NCBI GenBank assembly: GCA_000310025.1
Contig: FN649740.1
Span: 3,240,839 to 3,303,930 of the forward strand
Reading direction: 5' to 3'
Origin: Ectocarpus siliculosus
Taxonomy: Eukaryota > Sar > Phaeophyceae > Ectocarpales > Ectocarpaceae
DNA length: 63,092 nucleotides
The stretch's first letter is position 1; every line of letters starts with the position of its first letter. Positions 20,255 to 31,900 of this stretch are shown piece by piece. The notes beneath the pieces are model-generated. The model saw nothing but the letters and a program-made list of their open reading frames with translations, was not told the DNA's origin and did no database searches. Both the position numbers and the translations under genes were made by a program.

Positions 20255-21600
20255 ATACTTCATTTCCGCACCGGGGTCGGAGAGGAGATGGCACCGGTCG
20301 GAGAGATGGCACCGGGTGTGATAAAACCCGAGGAACAATGATCGCACTCGGTACCATCTCTCCGACTACTATTACGCCAATAGTCTACAGCAGCAGCGTG
20401 TCTTATACCGTTTGAAGTACATTCATTGTAGTCCATACCCTGCAGCACAAAAGAATGGCGCCTTTTCCCCACAAAGCAAAACACCTAACTTCTTCACCTA
20501 CAGCGTAGTCTATACCTACAGGTTTCGTCGATAGAGCGGGCGAAGTAGCGAATCGCCTGCTGTTGTTACAAAATATACCAACTCTACAGAACCAACATAA
20601 AATTAGGAACTTTTCCCAGCGTCCGAGAAAAGACGTGTCGACATGTCCATGTAACGATGATGATGTAGAACGGCCGTGCCAACGACCTCTACAAGTATAA
20701 GGTTCCTCCACATAAAAATGCTTGACGACGACAACCAAATCTCTCACAAACAATCTCCATTCATTAATATTAGTGGGCAAACCTCTCCTGCTGGAACAGA
20801 CAAACTCCGGGAAGAGGTGGAGCACCTACTACAGAATTGCACAGAATTGCACGTCGCCTTCTACCTTCCACGAAGCACCAAGCGTTTCGTGGCGATGTCA
20901 TCACAATGTCGTACGAGCAGAGCAAACGGGAGCGCATACCATACGGGACAACGCGAGATTATAGCATGCATAGACTAGTGGACATAAAAGTATTGATGGT
21001 CTACCCAAGTCTACCCGACGCTGATGCTCCACATTCCTTGTCACTCGATTATGTGGCATCGGAAGGCCTACGCGTCACACCGACCTACGAGCTACAGCAG
21101 TAATTCGAAATGCACATTTTTCAATAACCCGCCAATACAGGTTGGCTGGTAGGTAATAACCAGCCAGCCGGCGTCGCTAGGGGGGGGGGAATGCGCACGA
21201 ATACATGCCAATCTTTCCACCCGCCGTCGCCGTCATCAACCTCACGAACCCTACCCGCATCTATCTCGGAATCGTGCAACTGTGAGAAGAGGTCGCCGGT
21301 CGGCCACGCGGTATCGCCGCCCGTAGCCGCAACCCTCGTCGTTGTCTGGTCTGCACGCGAGCGAGTCGTCCTCGAAAGAGCAAGCAAACAACAGGAGTTG
21401 CTCCGGCGGTGTCGACTCCGGCTCCATGCCTGGGGACCAGTAGGTTCCCATATTCCGGCGGCGACAGCTCGTCAGGGAAACATGAACGGCATCGGAGGCA
21501 CGGATCCGCACGGTAGCTCGTCCGCGAGCACGAGCGACGTCGGGGGCGCGGGCGGGGACGGCAGCGTCGACGTCGCCTGCGCGCTCAACTCGACGGTGTA
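20255..21600. other. No gene recognised
   Basis: 20270-20370 has GTCGGAGAG repeats matching the other flank of the Gypsy element. Short ORFs here show no domain and no coding base bias. It merges at about 21.6 kb into the ubiquitin-protease relic array. Confidence 0.4.
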
Positions 21601-21614
21601 GTAGTCGCTGCTTC

Positions 21615-21890
21615 CACACGATCTCGTCCGGCCACCCCGATATCGTCCGTAATCAGACGATCGCCACCACTAAGTGCCACATGGGGATCTCTTCAACGTG
21701 TCGCCACTCTCGGGCACTCGTTCGTCCGCAACGATGCCATGAACAGGTACGACTGGAATTGTATGACCGAACTTCGGCGACCATCGTCAACAGCACAGAC
21801 GTCGGCAACAAGGAGGCGTACGTGCTCATCTACCGGCAGGTTGACAGAGGCAACCTCCTCTGCTTCAATTACCCCCTCCAGTCGTGCCCC
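21615..21890 (+). pseudogene. Relic of USP-type deubiquitinase C-terminal exon, copy 1
   Basis: The frame is broken but readable: SSTCRHSRALVR, then a shift, then IVNSTDVGNKEAYVLIYRQ. In intact USP enzymes this segment carries the catalytic His box (Y-x-AxxxH-x-G...GH) and the closing W-xxFDD-xVT...AYxLFY motif. Here the His-box Tyr/His positions are altered. It is the first of six related copies up to 26.24 kb. Confidence 0.5.
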
Positions 21891-22010
21891 CCTTGATGAT
21901 ACGATCGACGTGAAACGATCCGCCATGCTGAAGAGTACGGGCGCTGTGGGGTATTGGTGTACCGCTAGGACATCACGACGAACGAAATACGCCCAGCGGA
22001 GTCCAGCTAT

Positions 22011-22240
22011 GGCGAACGCTATCCAGTACCACTTGGAGAGCTCCTCAACACTTGGCCGCCACCCGGCGCTGGTTCAATTGGCCGTTGTGTGGGGACTGGA
22101 CCTGAAGGTGTTCATCGACGCCTCCGTGACCACCGTGATCAGCAGAGACGTTGGCGACGAGAAGGCGTACGTGCTGGTGTACCGTATGCTCGACAGATGC
22201 GACGTGCTTCGCTTCAACGAGCCACCACTAGTCGTGCCCC
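22011..22240 (+). pseudogene. Relic of USP-type C-terminal exon, copy 2
   Basis: It reads as one frame: LKVFIDASVTTVISRDVGDE followed directly by KAYVLVYRMLDRCDVLRFNE. The W/F-DD-xVT and AYxLxYR ends of a USP catalytic domain are clear. The upstream His box is replaced by HLESSSTLGRHPALVQL. This copy is the inverted partner of the one at 23700-23930. Confidence 0.6.
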
Positions 22241-23319
22241 TCCCTCTCCCTCCTGTAGAAAAGGCGACTACAGTACACCATCTCCGAGGTCAATGGTAAA
22301 TGTCTGTGACGGTGTAGACTAGTCGCCGCTTCTACACGGGGGGCATCCAGGGTGTTGCATTGATCCAAGCATCAATGTGTCCCCCCGCCTTGCATTGCCC
22401 CGGTTCTCAGGGCTTGGCGAACGGTTTCAACAACACACTCGCTCCCACACCGCTCGAATCGCTCTTTGCCAACACGCCTGCCCCTTGCCTGACATCTCCA
22501 CGAACCTGCTGCTTCTCGCTCGCCCCCCAACTGGCATCGTCTCCACAGCGACCGGGAGAAGCTGCAAGGGGTCGGTGCCGTCCCCCGTAGACGACCTATT
22601 GTAAATGCCGGGTTACCCGGGCGTGATTTCGCCGGGGTGGCCGTGCATGTACCAGAGGTCGTCCGCGGGGAACGGCACAGAGCCCTCGCAGCGTTCCCGC
22701 CTGGTATACACCATCTCCGAGGTCAATGGTAAATGTCGGTGATGGTGTAGACTAGTTGCCGCTTCTACACGGGGGGCATCCAGGGAGTTTTGCATTGATA
22801 CAAGCATCAATGTGTCCCCCCGCCTAGCATTGCCACGGCCGTCCCCTAGTCCGGCGGGGGGGAGCGAGCGGGAAGCAGCAGGTTCGTGGCGACGTGAGGC
22901 AAGGGGCAGGATTAGATAGTGGCAAACGAGCGATTCGAGTGGGATAGAAGTGTTGTTGAAATCGTAGCACAACCCCGTGAAGCTCGGGGGTAATGTAAGG
23001 AACGCGAGGACTCCATGCGTTGAGTGTGTTGCGTGGATCAATGAAAACTATTGATTTTAACAACTTGCTAGGAAGCATGAATTGTTCGCGAGATATCCAT
23101 CAAGTTCCCTCGTGCTGCTCTGAACTTTTTCCGACCGAGGAGGAGGACTTGACAACTACAAACCTCAAACGAAACACAACTATTTAGTACGATATCTGGC
23201 CTTTTTCGCCGTTGCATGCAGTTCGTTAGACAGCAACGGCCCCCGAGGAAGGGTCGAAGGAGTGACGTTCGAGGGTGATGGTCGCCGTCTTGACCGGGGG
23301 AGTCACCGAGCTTCCGCAC

Positions 23320-23590
23320 CGTCATGCCCGGCCACCCCGACGCGCCATATCAAGCTATCGCCATCCAGTGCCACGACGGGACCTCCTCAACGTGTGGCCA
23401 CTCTATAGGGCACTCGTCCGGAACGCCGAAGTGCACAGGTCCGACCGGAAGGTTCTCAACGACGCCCCCACGACAATCTTCAACAGCACAGACGTCGGCA
23501 ACAAGGAGGCGTGTGCATGTGTCCGTCTACCGGCAGGTTGACAGAGAGGAAACTCCTCCGCTTCAACAAATCTCTCCAGTCGTGCCCCCC
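23320..23590 (+). pseudogene. Relic of USP-type C-terminal exon, copy 3
   Basis: It contains GHPDAPYQAIAIQCHDGTSS and STCGHS, a good match to the USP His box, then frameshifts, then STDVGNKEA. It lies in a segment of roughly 0.5 kb that is repeated in direct orientation at about 25.31-25.87 kb. Confidence 0.55.
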
Positions 23591-23699
23591 CTGCCCCCCA
23601 AGTAGAAGGGGCGACCACAACAGCACCGCCATCAACCCTTGAACCTCGGAGATGGTGTACTGTAGTCGCCTTTTTTACAGGAGGGTGAGGGAGGGGCAT

Positions 23700-23930
23700 G
23701 ACTAATGGTGGCTCGTTGAAGCGAAGCACGTCGCATCTGTTGCGCTGACGGTACACCAGCACGTACGCCTTCTCGTCGCCGACGCCTCTGCTGATCACGG
23801 TGGTCACGGAGGCGTCGATGAACACCTTCCAGTCCAGCCCCCACACGGCGGCCAGTCGAGCCAGCGCCGGGTAGCGGCCAAGTGTTGAGGAGCTGTCCAA
23901 GTGGCGCTGGATAGCGTTCGTCATAAAAGC
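23700..23930 (-). pseudogene. Relic of USP-type C-terminal exon, copy 4
   Basis: On the minus strand it reads DWKVFIDASVTTVISRGVGD and EKAYVLVYRQRNRCDVLRFN in one frame. It is the best preserved closing motif of the array. It forms an inverted repeat of about 0.5 kb with the copy at 22011-22240. Confidence 0.6.
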
Positions 23931-24318
23931 TGGACTCCTCTGGGCGTGTTTCGTTCGTTGGAAATTTCCTAGCGGCACACCAATACCCCACGACGCCCGT
24001 ACTCTTCAGGGTGGCGGATCGTTCCACGTCGCAGTAGGTAGTACTATCCAAGCGTGTTTCATTGATCCAAGCAGACGCCTGTATTCAAGGTGTCCCCGCC
24101 TCACATTGCCCCGGTTCTCAGGGGACTTGGCGAACGGTTTCAACAACACCTTCACTCGTACACCGCTCGAATCGCTATTTGCCAACACGCCTGGCCCTCG
24201 CCTGACATCTCCACGAACCTGGTACTTGCCCCCCCCCCCCCCAACGAAGGCGGTCCCCCAGCGACCGGGAAAAACCGCCAAGGGTCTGTGCCGTTCCCCC
24301 AAGAAAAACTGTTTTTCA

Positions 24319-24418
24319 NNNNNNNNNNNNNNNNNNNNNNNNNNNNNNNNNNNNNNNNNNNNNNNNNNNNNNNNNNNNNNNNNNNNNNNNNNNNNNNNNN
24401 NNNNNNNNNNNNNNNNNN
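24319..24418. other. Assembly gap (100 N)
   Basis: Exactly 100 Ns, a conventional gap of unknown length, sit between poly(C)-containing copies of the repeat array. ORFs across it are meaningless. Confidence 0.99.
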
Positions 24419-25629
24419 TGCTCCCCCCCCCCCCGACCGATGCCGTTCGCATAGGGACGGGGAGAAGCTGCAAGGGGTTTGTGCTGTCCCCCGTAGAAGA
24501 CCTGTTCTACATGCCTGGCGGCGTGGACAAGGTCGTCCGCGGGAGACGGCGCAACCCTTGCAGCTTCTCCCGGTCGCTGCGGGAACGGCATCGGGTCGGG
24601 GAGGGGGCAAGTACCAGTTTCGTGAAGATGCTACGCAGACGTCAAGTGTAATTGAGTGATTCGAGCAGTGAGGCAGGAGGAGTGGGTTCGAAATCCCTCG
24701 CCAAGACACACCCACCACCGGGGGCCAAAGGAAGATGGGGACACATTGGAGTGAGTATGCGGAGCGGGCCGAAAAATAGCCCGCATGTGAGCTGTCGTCG
24801 ATCTATGACATGAGACGGTCCGCCACCTGAAGAGAGTGTGGGCGGTTCGGAGTGCTGTTCTGCCAGTAGGTAATCGCCACGTACGAAATCCGTCCAGCCG
24901 AGTCCAGCCGCGAAGACAGGCTGCTACCACCGGATTTGCTTGTTTGTCCAAACTTCTCTGTCGCCTCCTCGAGTACTGCGATTGGACTGATTCCAACCCG
25001 TTGAGGTTGTTGATGGGATCAAAGCAAGATAACACATGTAGTTTCAGACCGTCATTTTCTCCGCGAGCCTACGAGGGGTACATGAACCATTGGTTCCACG
25101 GGGAGGTTAGCAAATTCGTACGAATCGGTCGAGGACGAAAAACTAACAACGGAAAATGCAGCTTTTTCCATTGTTGCCTTCCTCGCCGCCATTCAAGCGT
25201 TACAGGAGCAGACACACGAACGGCCATCTTGAGTGTACGTGTAACGGCAATAGTTGCTCGACACCTACTGATACAACGCTGGCGGCATAGCCTCAAGAGG
25301 CCTGCGTGAATTCACTATTTTTGCTAGGAAGAATCGATTGTTCGGGAGATGTCGAACAATTGCCCTCGTACCACCCTGACCATTTTCTGACTGAGGAGTA
25401 TTTGAAAACCACGCACCTCTACATGTAACACAACCAACTACGGATATCTGCCATGTCGCCGTTGTGTGCCGCTCGTTAGATTGCTTGGATACAAGCGGCA
25501 ATGTGTAACAGTACGCGTCCTCAGAGCACCACAGCAAAACGCACCCCGAGGAAGGGTCGGGGGTGTGACGTGTACAGATGATGATGATCGCCGTCTTGAG
25601 CGGGACAGTTGCCGCGCTTCCACACGTGC

Positions 25630-25860
25630 TTGCCCGGCCACCCCGACGAGCCATATCAGGCGATCGCCATCCAGTGCCACAAGGGGAGCTCCTCAACGTG
25701 TGGCTCGGGCGCTCGTCCGCAACGATGCCGCGAAGGTGTCCGACTGGAAGATGTTCAACGACACCTCCACGACAATCGTCAAGAGCAAACATACGTCGGC
25801 AAGGAGGAGGCGTAAGCGCTAGTGTACCAGCAGTTTAACAAACCCGATATCCTCTGGTTT
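25630..25860 (+). pseudogene. Relic of USP-type C-terminal exon, copy 5
   Basis: It shows GHPDEPYQAIAIQCHKGSSS and then several frame breaks through the W-xxFND-xST and AYVL region. It is the direct repeat partner of the copy at 23320-23590, with shared upstream sequence starting TTGCTAGGAAG. Confidence 0.5.
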
Positions 25861-25989
25861 AACTAACCCCCCACACCTTGCCCCCCGTGCCCCCCAGTGT
25901 GGAAGCGGCGGCTACAACGTGTATCAATTCTAATGGCAGAGATGGTGCTGTCACCGCTTCCACACGGGGGGTAGGGGGGGCACAGTATG

Positions 25990-26240
25990 GGGGGGTCGTT
26001 GGATCGGAGGACATCGCGTCTGTTAAACTGCCGGTATACTAGCACGTAGACCTCCTCGTTGCCGACGTCTGAATGCTGTTGACGGTCGTCGTGGAGGTTT
26101 CGTTGAATGAATTCCACTCGGACCCCTTCACTGCGGCGATGCGGACGAGTGCCCGAGAGTGAACGCAAGTTGAGGAGCTCACGTTGTGGCGTTGCATGGC
26201 GATCGCCTGATATGGCACGTCGGGGTGGCCGCGCATGAAC
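25990..26240 (-). pseudogene. Relic of USP-type C-terminal exon, copy 6
   Basis: On the minus strand it reads RGHPDVPYQAIAMQRHNVSS, then a shift, then SDVGNEEVYVLVYRQFNRRD. Upstream on the same strand (to about 26490) lies the module that precedes other copies, with FPKDE-like and ISTTLLLP strings. Confidence 0.5.
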
Positions 26241-26499
26241 ATGACCTCGTCCTTGGGGAACGGCACAGATCTCTTGCAGCTTCTCCTGGTCGCTGCGGAG
26301 ACGGCATCAGTCGGGGGCGGGAGGGAAGCAGCAGGGTCGTGGAGATGTTGGAGGCAAGCGGTAGGTGTATTGTCACAGAATGAATCGAGTGGGGTAAGAG
26401 TGTTGTTGAAATCGGTCGCCGAACCCCGTGAAGACCGGGGGTAATTCGAGGAAGGCGGGGACGAAATGCAATGCTGAAGACGTGGTCACACAACAAGCT

Positions 26500-28900
26500 A
26501 TTTGTTCCATGGGAACGTTAGTTTCGAACTCCCACGGTATTAATTAATAACGTAGACTACGTACTCTAATACCAACGAGTGGGTGTTCTTCGCTTCTTGG
26601 AATTTCAGCAACATTGCGTCTGGAAGGCCACGCCATGGATATCAAGAAACGAACAAACGATCCTGGTGGACGATAAAATGGTGTGTTTTTAAGTGTTGTT
26701 CAGCAACTATATATAGTGTAGCTTTGTTTGGTGAATACCATGGAACAACGCCAGTTGGCATCCGATGATTGGGTCCAATACTTGAAGCGCGCCTGACAGC
26801 CTAAACCCCAGAGAATCGAACAAAGGCTCTCATGAGAAGTTGATACACGGATCAGCAAGAAGGGGCGACGGGACTTTGGCGTATTGCACAGCAGTGCATA
26901 GCTACTAAGCGTTTCTATTCTGCCCTCCCGAGCGAGCAAAGTGTCCGCTGTATGCGTGAGACGGCACCGGTCTCTCTCCTGAACGTGGTGGGGCTTCAGG
27001 CCAAGAGGAGTTCTGTAGCACCGAGATGACCACCTGGCTCTTGCCAACTAAAGTTGTAGTTCAACGGCTAAGTCCGTGTGGACAACCTCGGCATAAATTA
27101 GCGATGAGCTCATACATAGACTAGTGCATAGACCATGTACCTGCCCAACGAAAACTTTGGCTACAGAGCATACGTAATCTTTTGATCTTGCCCGGAATAC
27201 CAGACAGCCTGTGGAAAACAGGGTCATTGGCACTACAGGTGGTAGTCTGCCATTCTACGGACTGTTGCAGCGTAAGGTGACAATCATCGAACTCCTGCGT
27301 CCGGTCGTGCAGGTACTTGTTTTTCGCGCACATGCCTTCTTCCTGTCCCGTTCCCCACCATGTACTACGTGCATGCAGGCATCCACTCTTCTTCTTGTTT
27401 TGTGCGTCCCTCGCGTTGTTATTGTATTGGAAAACCTACATGCAGGCCTGAAAGCATCCCAAGCATGCGAGGCGTGGAACTATAGCAGCTCGTTCACTTC
27501 GTTCCGAGCGCTACGAGGCAGTACAGCACCGCGAGCCCTACGCTATCGTAAACCCCGTCCGTACTTGATGTGATGCGGCGTAATCCGCCCAGTTTCCAAC
27601 CGGCAAACAAACAGAGCTTCATCGTTGTTGCCAGCGGTGTACGAGTCTATAGGTACAGTACAGCGGGAGTGCAGAGGGTGTGGGGCGATTGTGTGGGGGG
27701 AGAGAGAGCGTGTCAAAAGGAGGGCGGGCCACGCCTGTATCTTTAACCGGGGTGGGGGAGTTGAACTGCGAGTCGTCGCTGTACCTAAAGACCTAAAGGC
27801 TAACGGTCGGTTGTTGAACGACCCAAACTTGGCGGGACTGTCAGGCTCTGGGCCCTGGGCCCTGGGCCCGGAGGCTGGCTCTTGGTTCAGTACGTGCAGC
27901 GAAGTGTGGTAGATGTACAGGTGTACAGGGCAGCAGCAGCATTTCTTGTAGCAGAAAAACGGATAGCTAGGATGGCTCAGGTGGGACCTCCGGGAAAGGG
28001 CCGGTGTTGGGGGGGGAGCGACCTGGGTTGCGGAGGGCGCAAACACAAACACCGGCCCACACGTCATCACGTGTCACATGCGGGTATGTGAGATATGGCT
28101 CGAATTACTCCGCTTACGTGATCACTGCTGCACTGTTCACTGGTTTGGTTCTGCACAATTTGTGTTCTTTTTTTGGAGCCCGTCACGGTTCCTACCAAGT
28201 TCAAGCTCGGTTTGCTGCTCTCTGCGGCCTGCTGCCCCCGAGCCCCGAGCTGCTAGCCAGCTATTCTGTACGCTAGGGCGTTGCGCGCCTCCACGAGCTG
28301 CTGCCGTGCGCGCGATAGGCGGAGCGCGGGCAGACGTCGGTGTTTCGAGGAAAGTTGCGCGAGATGTGGCATGCGCCATGGCTGCGTGTCCACTGCTGTA
28401 CACCGGTGCACACTTAATTTGGGATCCACCGTATGAACCAAAAATGGTGATACCGTGCCGTGCAATTGCTGTTACGTGGAGACCAGGGGTGTGCAGGGGC
28501 AACAACATACAGCGTGCAACCGAGCAGCTCAAACGCTCAAACCGAGATATTGGGATGGCTTCATCTCGTCTCGTCACCGAATTGTGGGACAACGGTGACG
28601 TCCCCCCAAACAACAAATAAATGGTTACTGGGGAACAAACCTGGGACCTCGCCGATTACCGAACGACGTGCCAACGCTCGATCTGATCGAGCCAAGTGGG
28701 GTCACTACTGTACCGAGGAGCAACACAGCCGCTCCCACCTGGGCCGTGCCTGGGGGTGGGCTACTACCGAACTGGTGCACAGCCAGCGCCTTATTATACC
28801 GTGCACGCTCCAAGAACAGGAACTGATTAATTTGGTCGCTGGAGAATAAAGGCTTTGGGCACAGACAAGCTAGCTCTCGTGTTTATTTCCACCTGCTCAT
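26500..28900. other. Intergenic, no gene recognised; tRNA-like fragment near 28.65 kb
   Basis: ORFs here lack domains and coding bias. On the minus strand 28629-28697 has GCGAGGTCCCAGGTTTGTTCC, resembling the anticodon and T arms of tRNA-Pro, so it may be a SINE head, but its T stem does not pair well. 28700-28900 is presumably the promoter region of the plus-strand membrane-protein gene. Confidence 0.35.
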
Positions 28901-31900
28901 ATGGCGCGGGAGAGGGTACCTCTGCCGCAAAGGAGAGGAAGAAGCACGCCGGGGCGATGGGTTTTGCTTGGGGGAGTCTTGGTGGTGGCCTCTCTGCTGC
29001 GGTGCTGCGGTGCTACTGCTGCTACTGCTGATTCCACGACGGTAGATTTGTCAGCTAACCCGAGCGACACCAACTTGGGGCTGGTCTCACGGGCGTGCTC
29101 AAGATACTGCGGCAGCGGCGGCCGCGAATTCGACGGCTTGGATCTGTGGATGTCTTTGAAGGAGGTGTGTGCGTGAGGCTTGCTTGCTTGTAGCGCAGCG
29201 CAAGTGTATCGCTACGTGCTACTACTGCCGTCGAAACGGTCTGGGAAGAGAGTGTCGTAGAATGACTGGTACGAGCAAGAAATCTTTGCTGTTGTCGTAG
29301 CAGTGGCACGCCTTTCCTCTCTCATCCGTGCACTACACACAATATAATAGTGAGCAACAATGGTACACCTCCCGTCCTCTCTCACCCTGCACTGCTGTAG
29401 ATTTTGGAAACGAAATATTGGTACCATCTGCTGGCACGACAAAACGCAAGGTACACAGATTTGATACAGCATCGATCGAGTGGGGTAGGGATTGAGACGC
29501 CCCCTCCGAAATCAGCGTCCAACCAACGGTGGAAGTCCATTGCTCATCTATCGGCGCCTTCAGATTCTTAGACCAAAATCAGTTGCTGCACAAAATTGCA
29601 TAGTCTACAAAACTACCGTTCACCACCAACCCCAACGTAGTCAAATTCGTTAACATACCATGGTACTCTATCTGTTTTGTTTGCTTACGAAAAATTCCCT
29701 GCTGCGTACAGTAGACTACTGAAATGTGAAACAGGGTACCTTCGCAAATCGCTCGTAGAAAGTATCCCGTCGCCCAGTGTGTTTTTGTCTCTGACCAGAC
29801 CAGCCCTGACTGACCTCCACGACGCACGGCGGTGTTTTCGAAAATGTAAATGTTCGTAACATCAAAGAGAGATATGCAAAGATTTATGTAGTCTTCGCAT
29901 ACAGCAGTTGAGACAATGCCCAGTTCGGAGGGATGTGTCGCGGTCTTCACGGCATTGAGGGCTTATGGAGTGGCAACCTTTTTTTTTTTTGACTGTTTTT
30001 TTTTTTTTGAGGCTGCTTCAATACAGTGCCGGCCCGCACTTAAGAAGCTCCTATTTTAGGCGAGGCTCAGTTCTTATTGGCTGCCCCAACCCGAGCACCA
30101 GTTCTTATTTGCCAAGTTCTTATTTCGTAGTCCATTCTTCTCCAGAAAGGGCATTCTTGTTATTATTTCAATACCGATTGCTCTAGCTGTCAACCATGAG
30201 CAACACTACTGCTGTTGTCGGTACAAAAAACACCAAGGCGTGGAGCAGCAACTGCTGTCAACCTTCTTGGTCCACGAGGGTGACGTTGGACGTTGGTCCT
30301 GCGCACCCTTCCCGATCTACTAATGCTCTCAAGCAAGACCCAGGAGCCTACAGCCGCATCCGAATCTCCGCTGTACTTGTCTAAAGGCAACTTCATCTTG
30401 CGCGTACCCTGGTCTACCTCCAGCTGCACACAGTAGTCGCACAGGTGGCGAGTGTCCTTCTGAGATTGTTGAGTGATCAATCCTCCAAACCACCCCATGC
30501 CCAGGCTAACGAGCACTCCACGTCGCAAAAGCAATCTGTCAAGAGCAAAGGGTTTGGCTTCTTGAATACTAAAGCCTGCCGGGATCTCAATTCCCTGTAT
30601 CTCATCCTCCGGGTCTTGTGGGACCCCGTTCTTTCAACTCTGCAAGTTTGCCAAGCTCTTTCAATAGTCGATGGGGCAAGGGATTGGAGAGGGACATAAT
30701 CCCCCTGCACCGCAGGCAGCTCGTGGCACGCTGCACGATGCGTGGCACGCCGCAAAATTGGGCACCCGGCGGGCACGACGTGACAGTGGTGCCCCCGCCC
30801 TCCCCCCCCCTTTTTGACAAAATACAATTTTTCGGTATGCCACCCAAAAATAACCTGACCCCTCCCAAGCCCAATACATATGTACTTCGATCACCCTCCC
30901 TCTTCCCCTCCCTCCCCCCTACGAATAGACTTATCTGGCAGCCGCCACATTGCTGTCGTTCTTATCTGTAGCAGCAGTGGTGCACCTCCGGTGTGTGTTC
31001 TTGTTCCTAACAGGACGTGCAGTCAAGCACGTGTTCTTATCCGCAAATTCTTAACTTTTGGAATTTTTGAGCCTCATGTTCTTAATTAAGTGCCATATTC
31101 TTAAGTGCGGGCCGTCACACACCGAGAAAGAAAAAAAAAGTGATGCCAGCCGCAACAACGTCGCCACTGACCCCAATCTCCTGAACTACGGGTTTACAGC
31201 AGTAGCTCACGCCTCACGCCACTATAATAATAATAGCTACTGTCCGTGGCGGTGAGCACGGCTGTGACAAGTGTTGGGATGCCGCTTGGTTCCGGCGCAG
31301 ATTTCGGACTGTTTTCAGAGGCTGTTGTGTTGCGACCTTGGATATTTCAGCTCCAGTAGCAAACCTGAACTTGCCAGCACGCACGACGCCTCTTGATCGT
31401 GTCCTCTACTGATATTAGTACTTATTGCCACGATCCTCAGGCGGGAAGGTTGTTTCCTTCTTAATGTTGGATAAAAGTACATGAAAAAGAGCCAGCGTCA
31501 AAACCCCTATTCTGCCCCCCCTTGAATATGGCAACCATGCCGGAAAAAATCCGTCGGATAAGCAGTTCTCATGTTTGCAACACCCACTGCCATTCGCAGT
31601 GAACTCGTGCCGAAGGCATCGTGTACCGCAAGCAAGTAAAGCACCCAGGACTGAGACTGGTCCGCCCAACTGTTGTTGCCCATGGAGGAGGGCGTGTTGT
31701 AACACACCGTGCAAGCGGGTGGCCGCGGTGCAGCAAACACTACTGTATCTGCTGTTCGTTTTCGATGACAGGTCGCTGGACAAGAAGTTCGACTCTCCTG
31801 TACCGAGCGGTTATAATCCCCCGGCATGACGCCGATCGATATCATGATGCCAATGCCACGCACGGCTGTAAGCCGTAAGCGTGTATTCAACAATGGCATC

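Larger units (their letters stand above)
21905..24150. repeat. Inverted and direct duplications of the USP-relic region
   Basis: 21905-22420 reappears inverted at about 24150-23640. 23050-23600 reappears direct at about 25310-25870. Shared modules (ISTNLLL, GLGERFQQH) also occur near 22400, 22900 and 24130. The array is therefore built by repeated duplication and inversion, and the assembly gap sits inside it. Confidence 0.6.

Noticed and set aside
24090..24718. Long ORFs on both strands across 24.3-24.4 kb
   Set aside because: They exist only because the 100 Ns are read as open codons.
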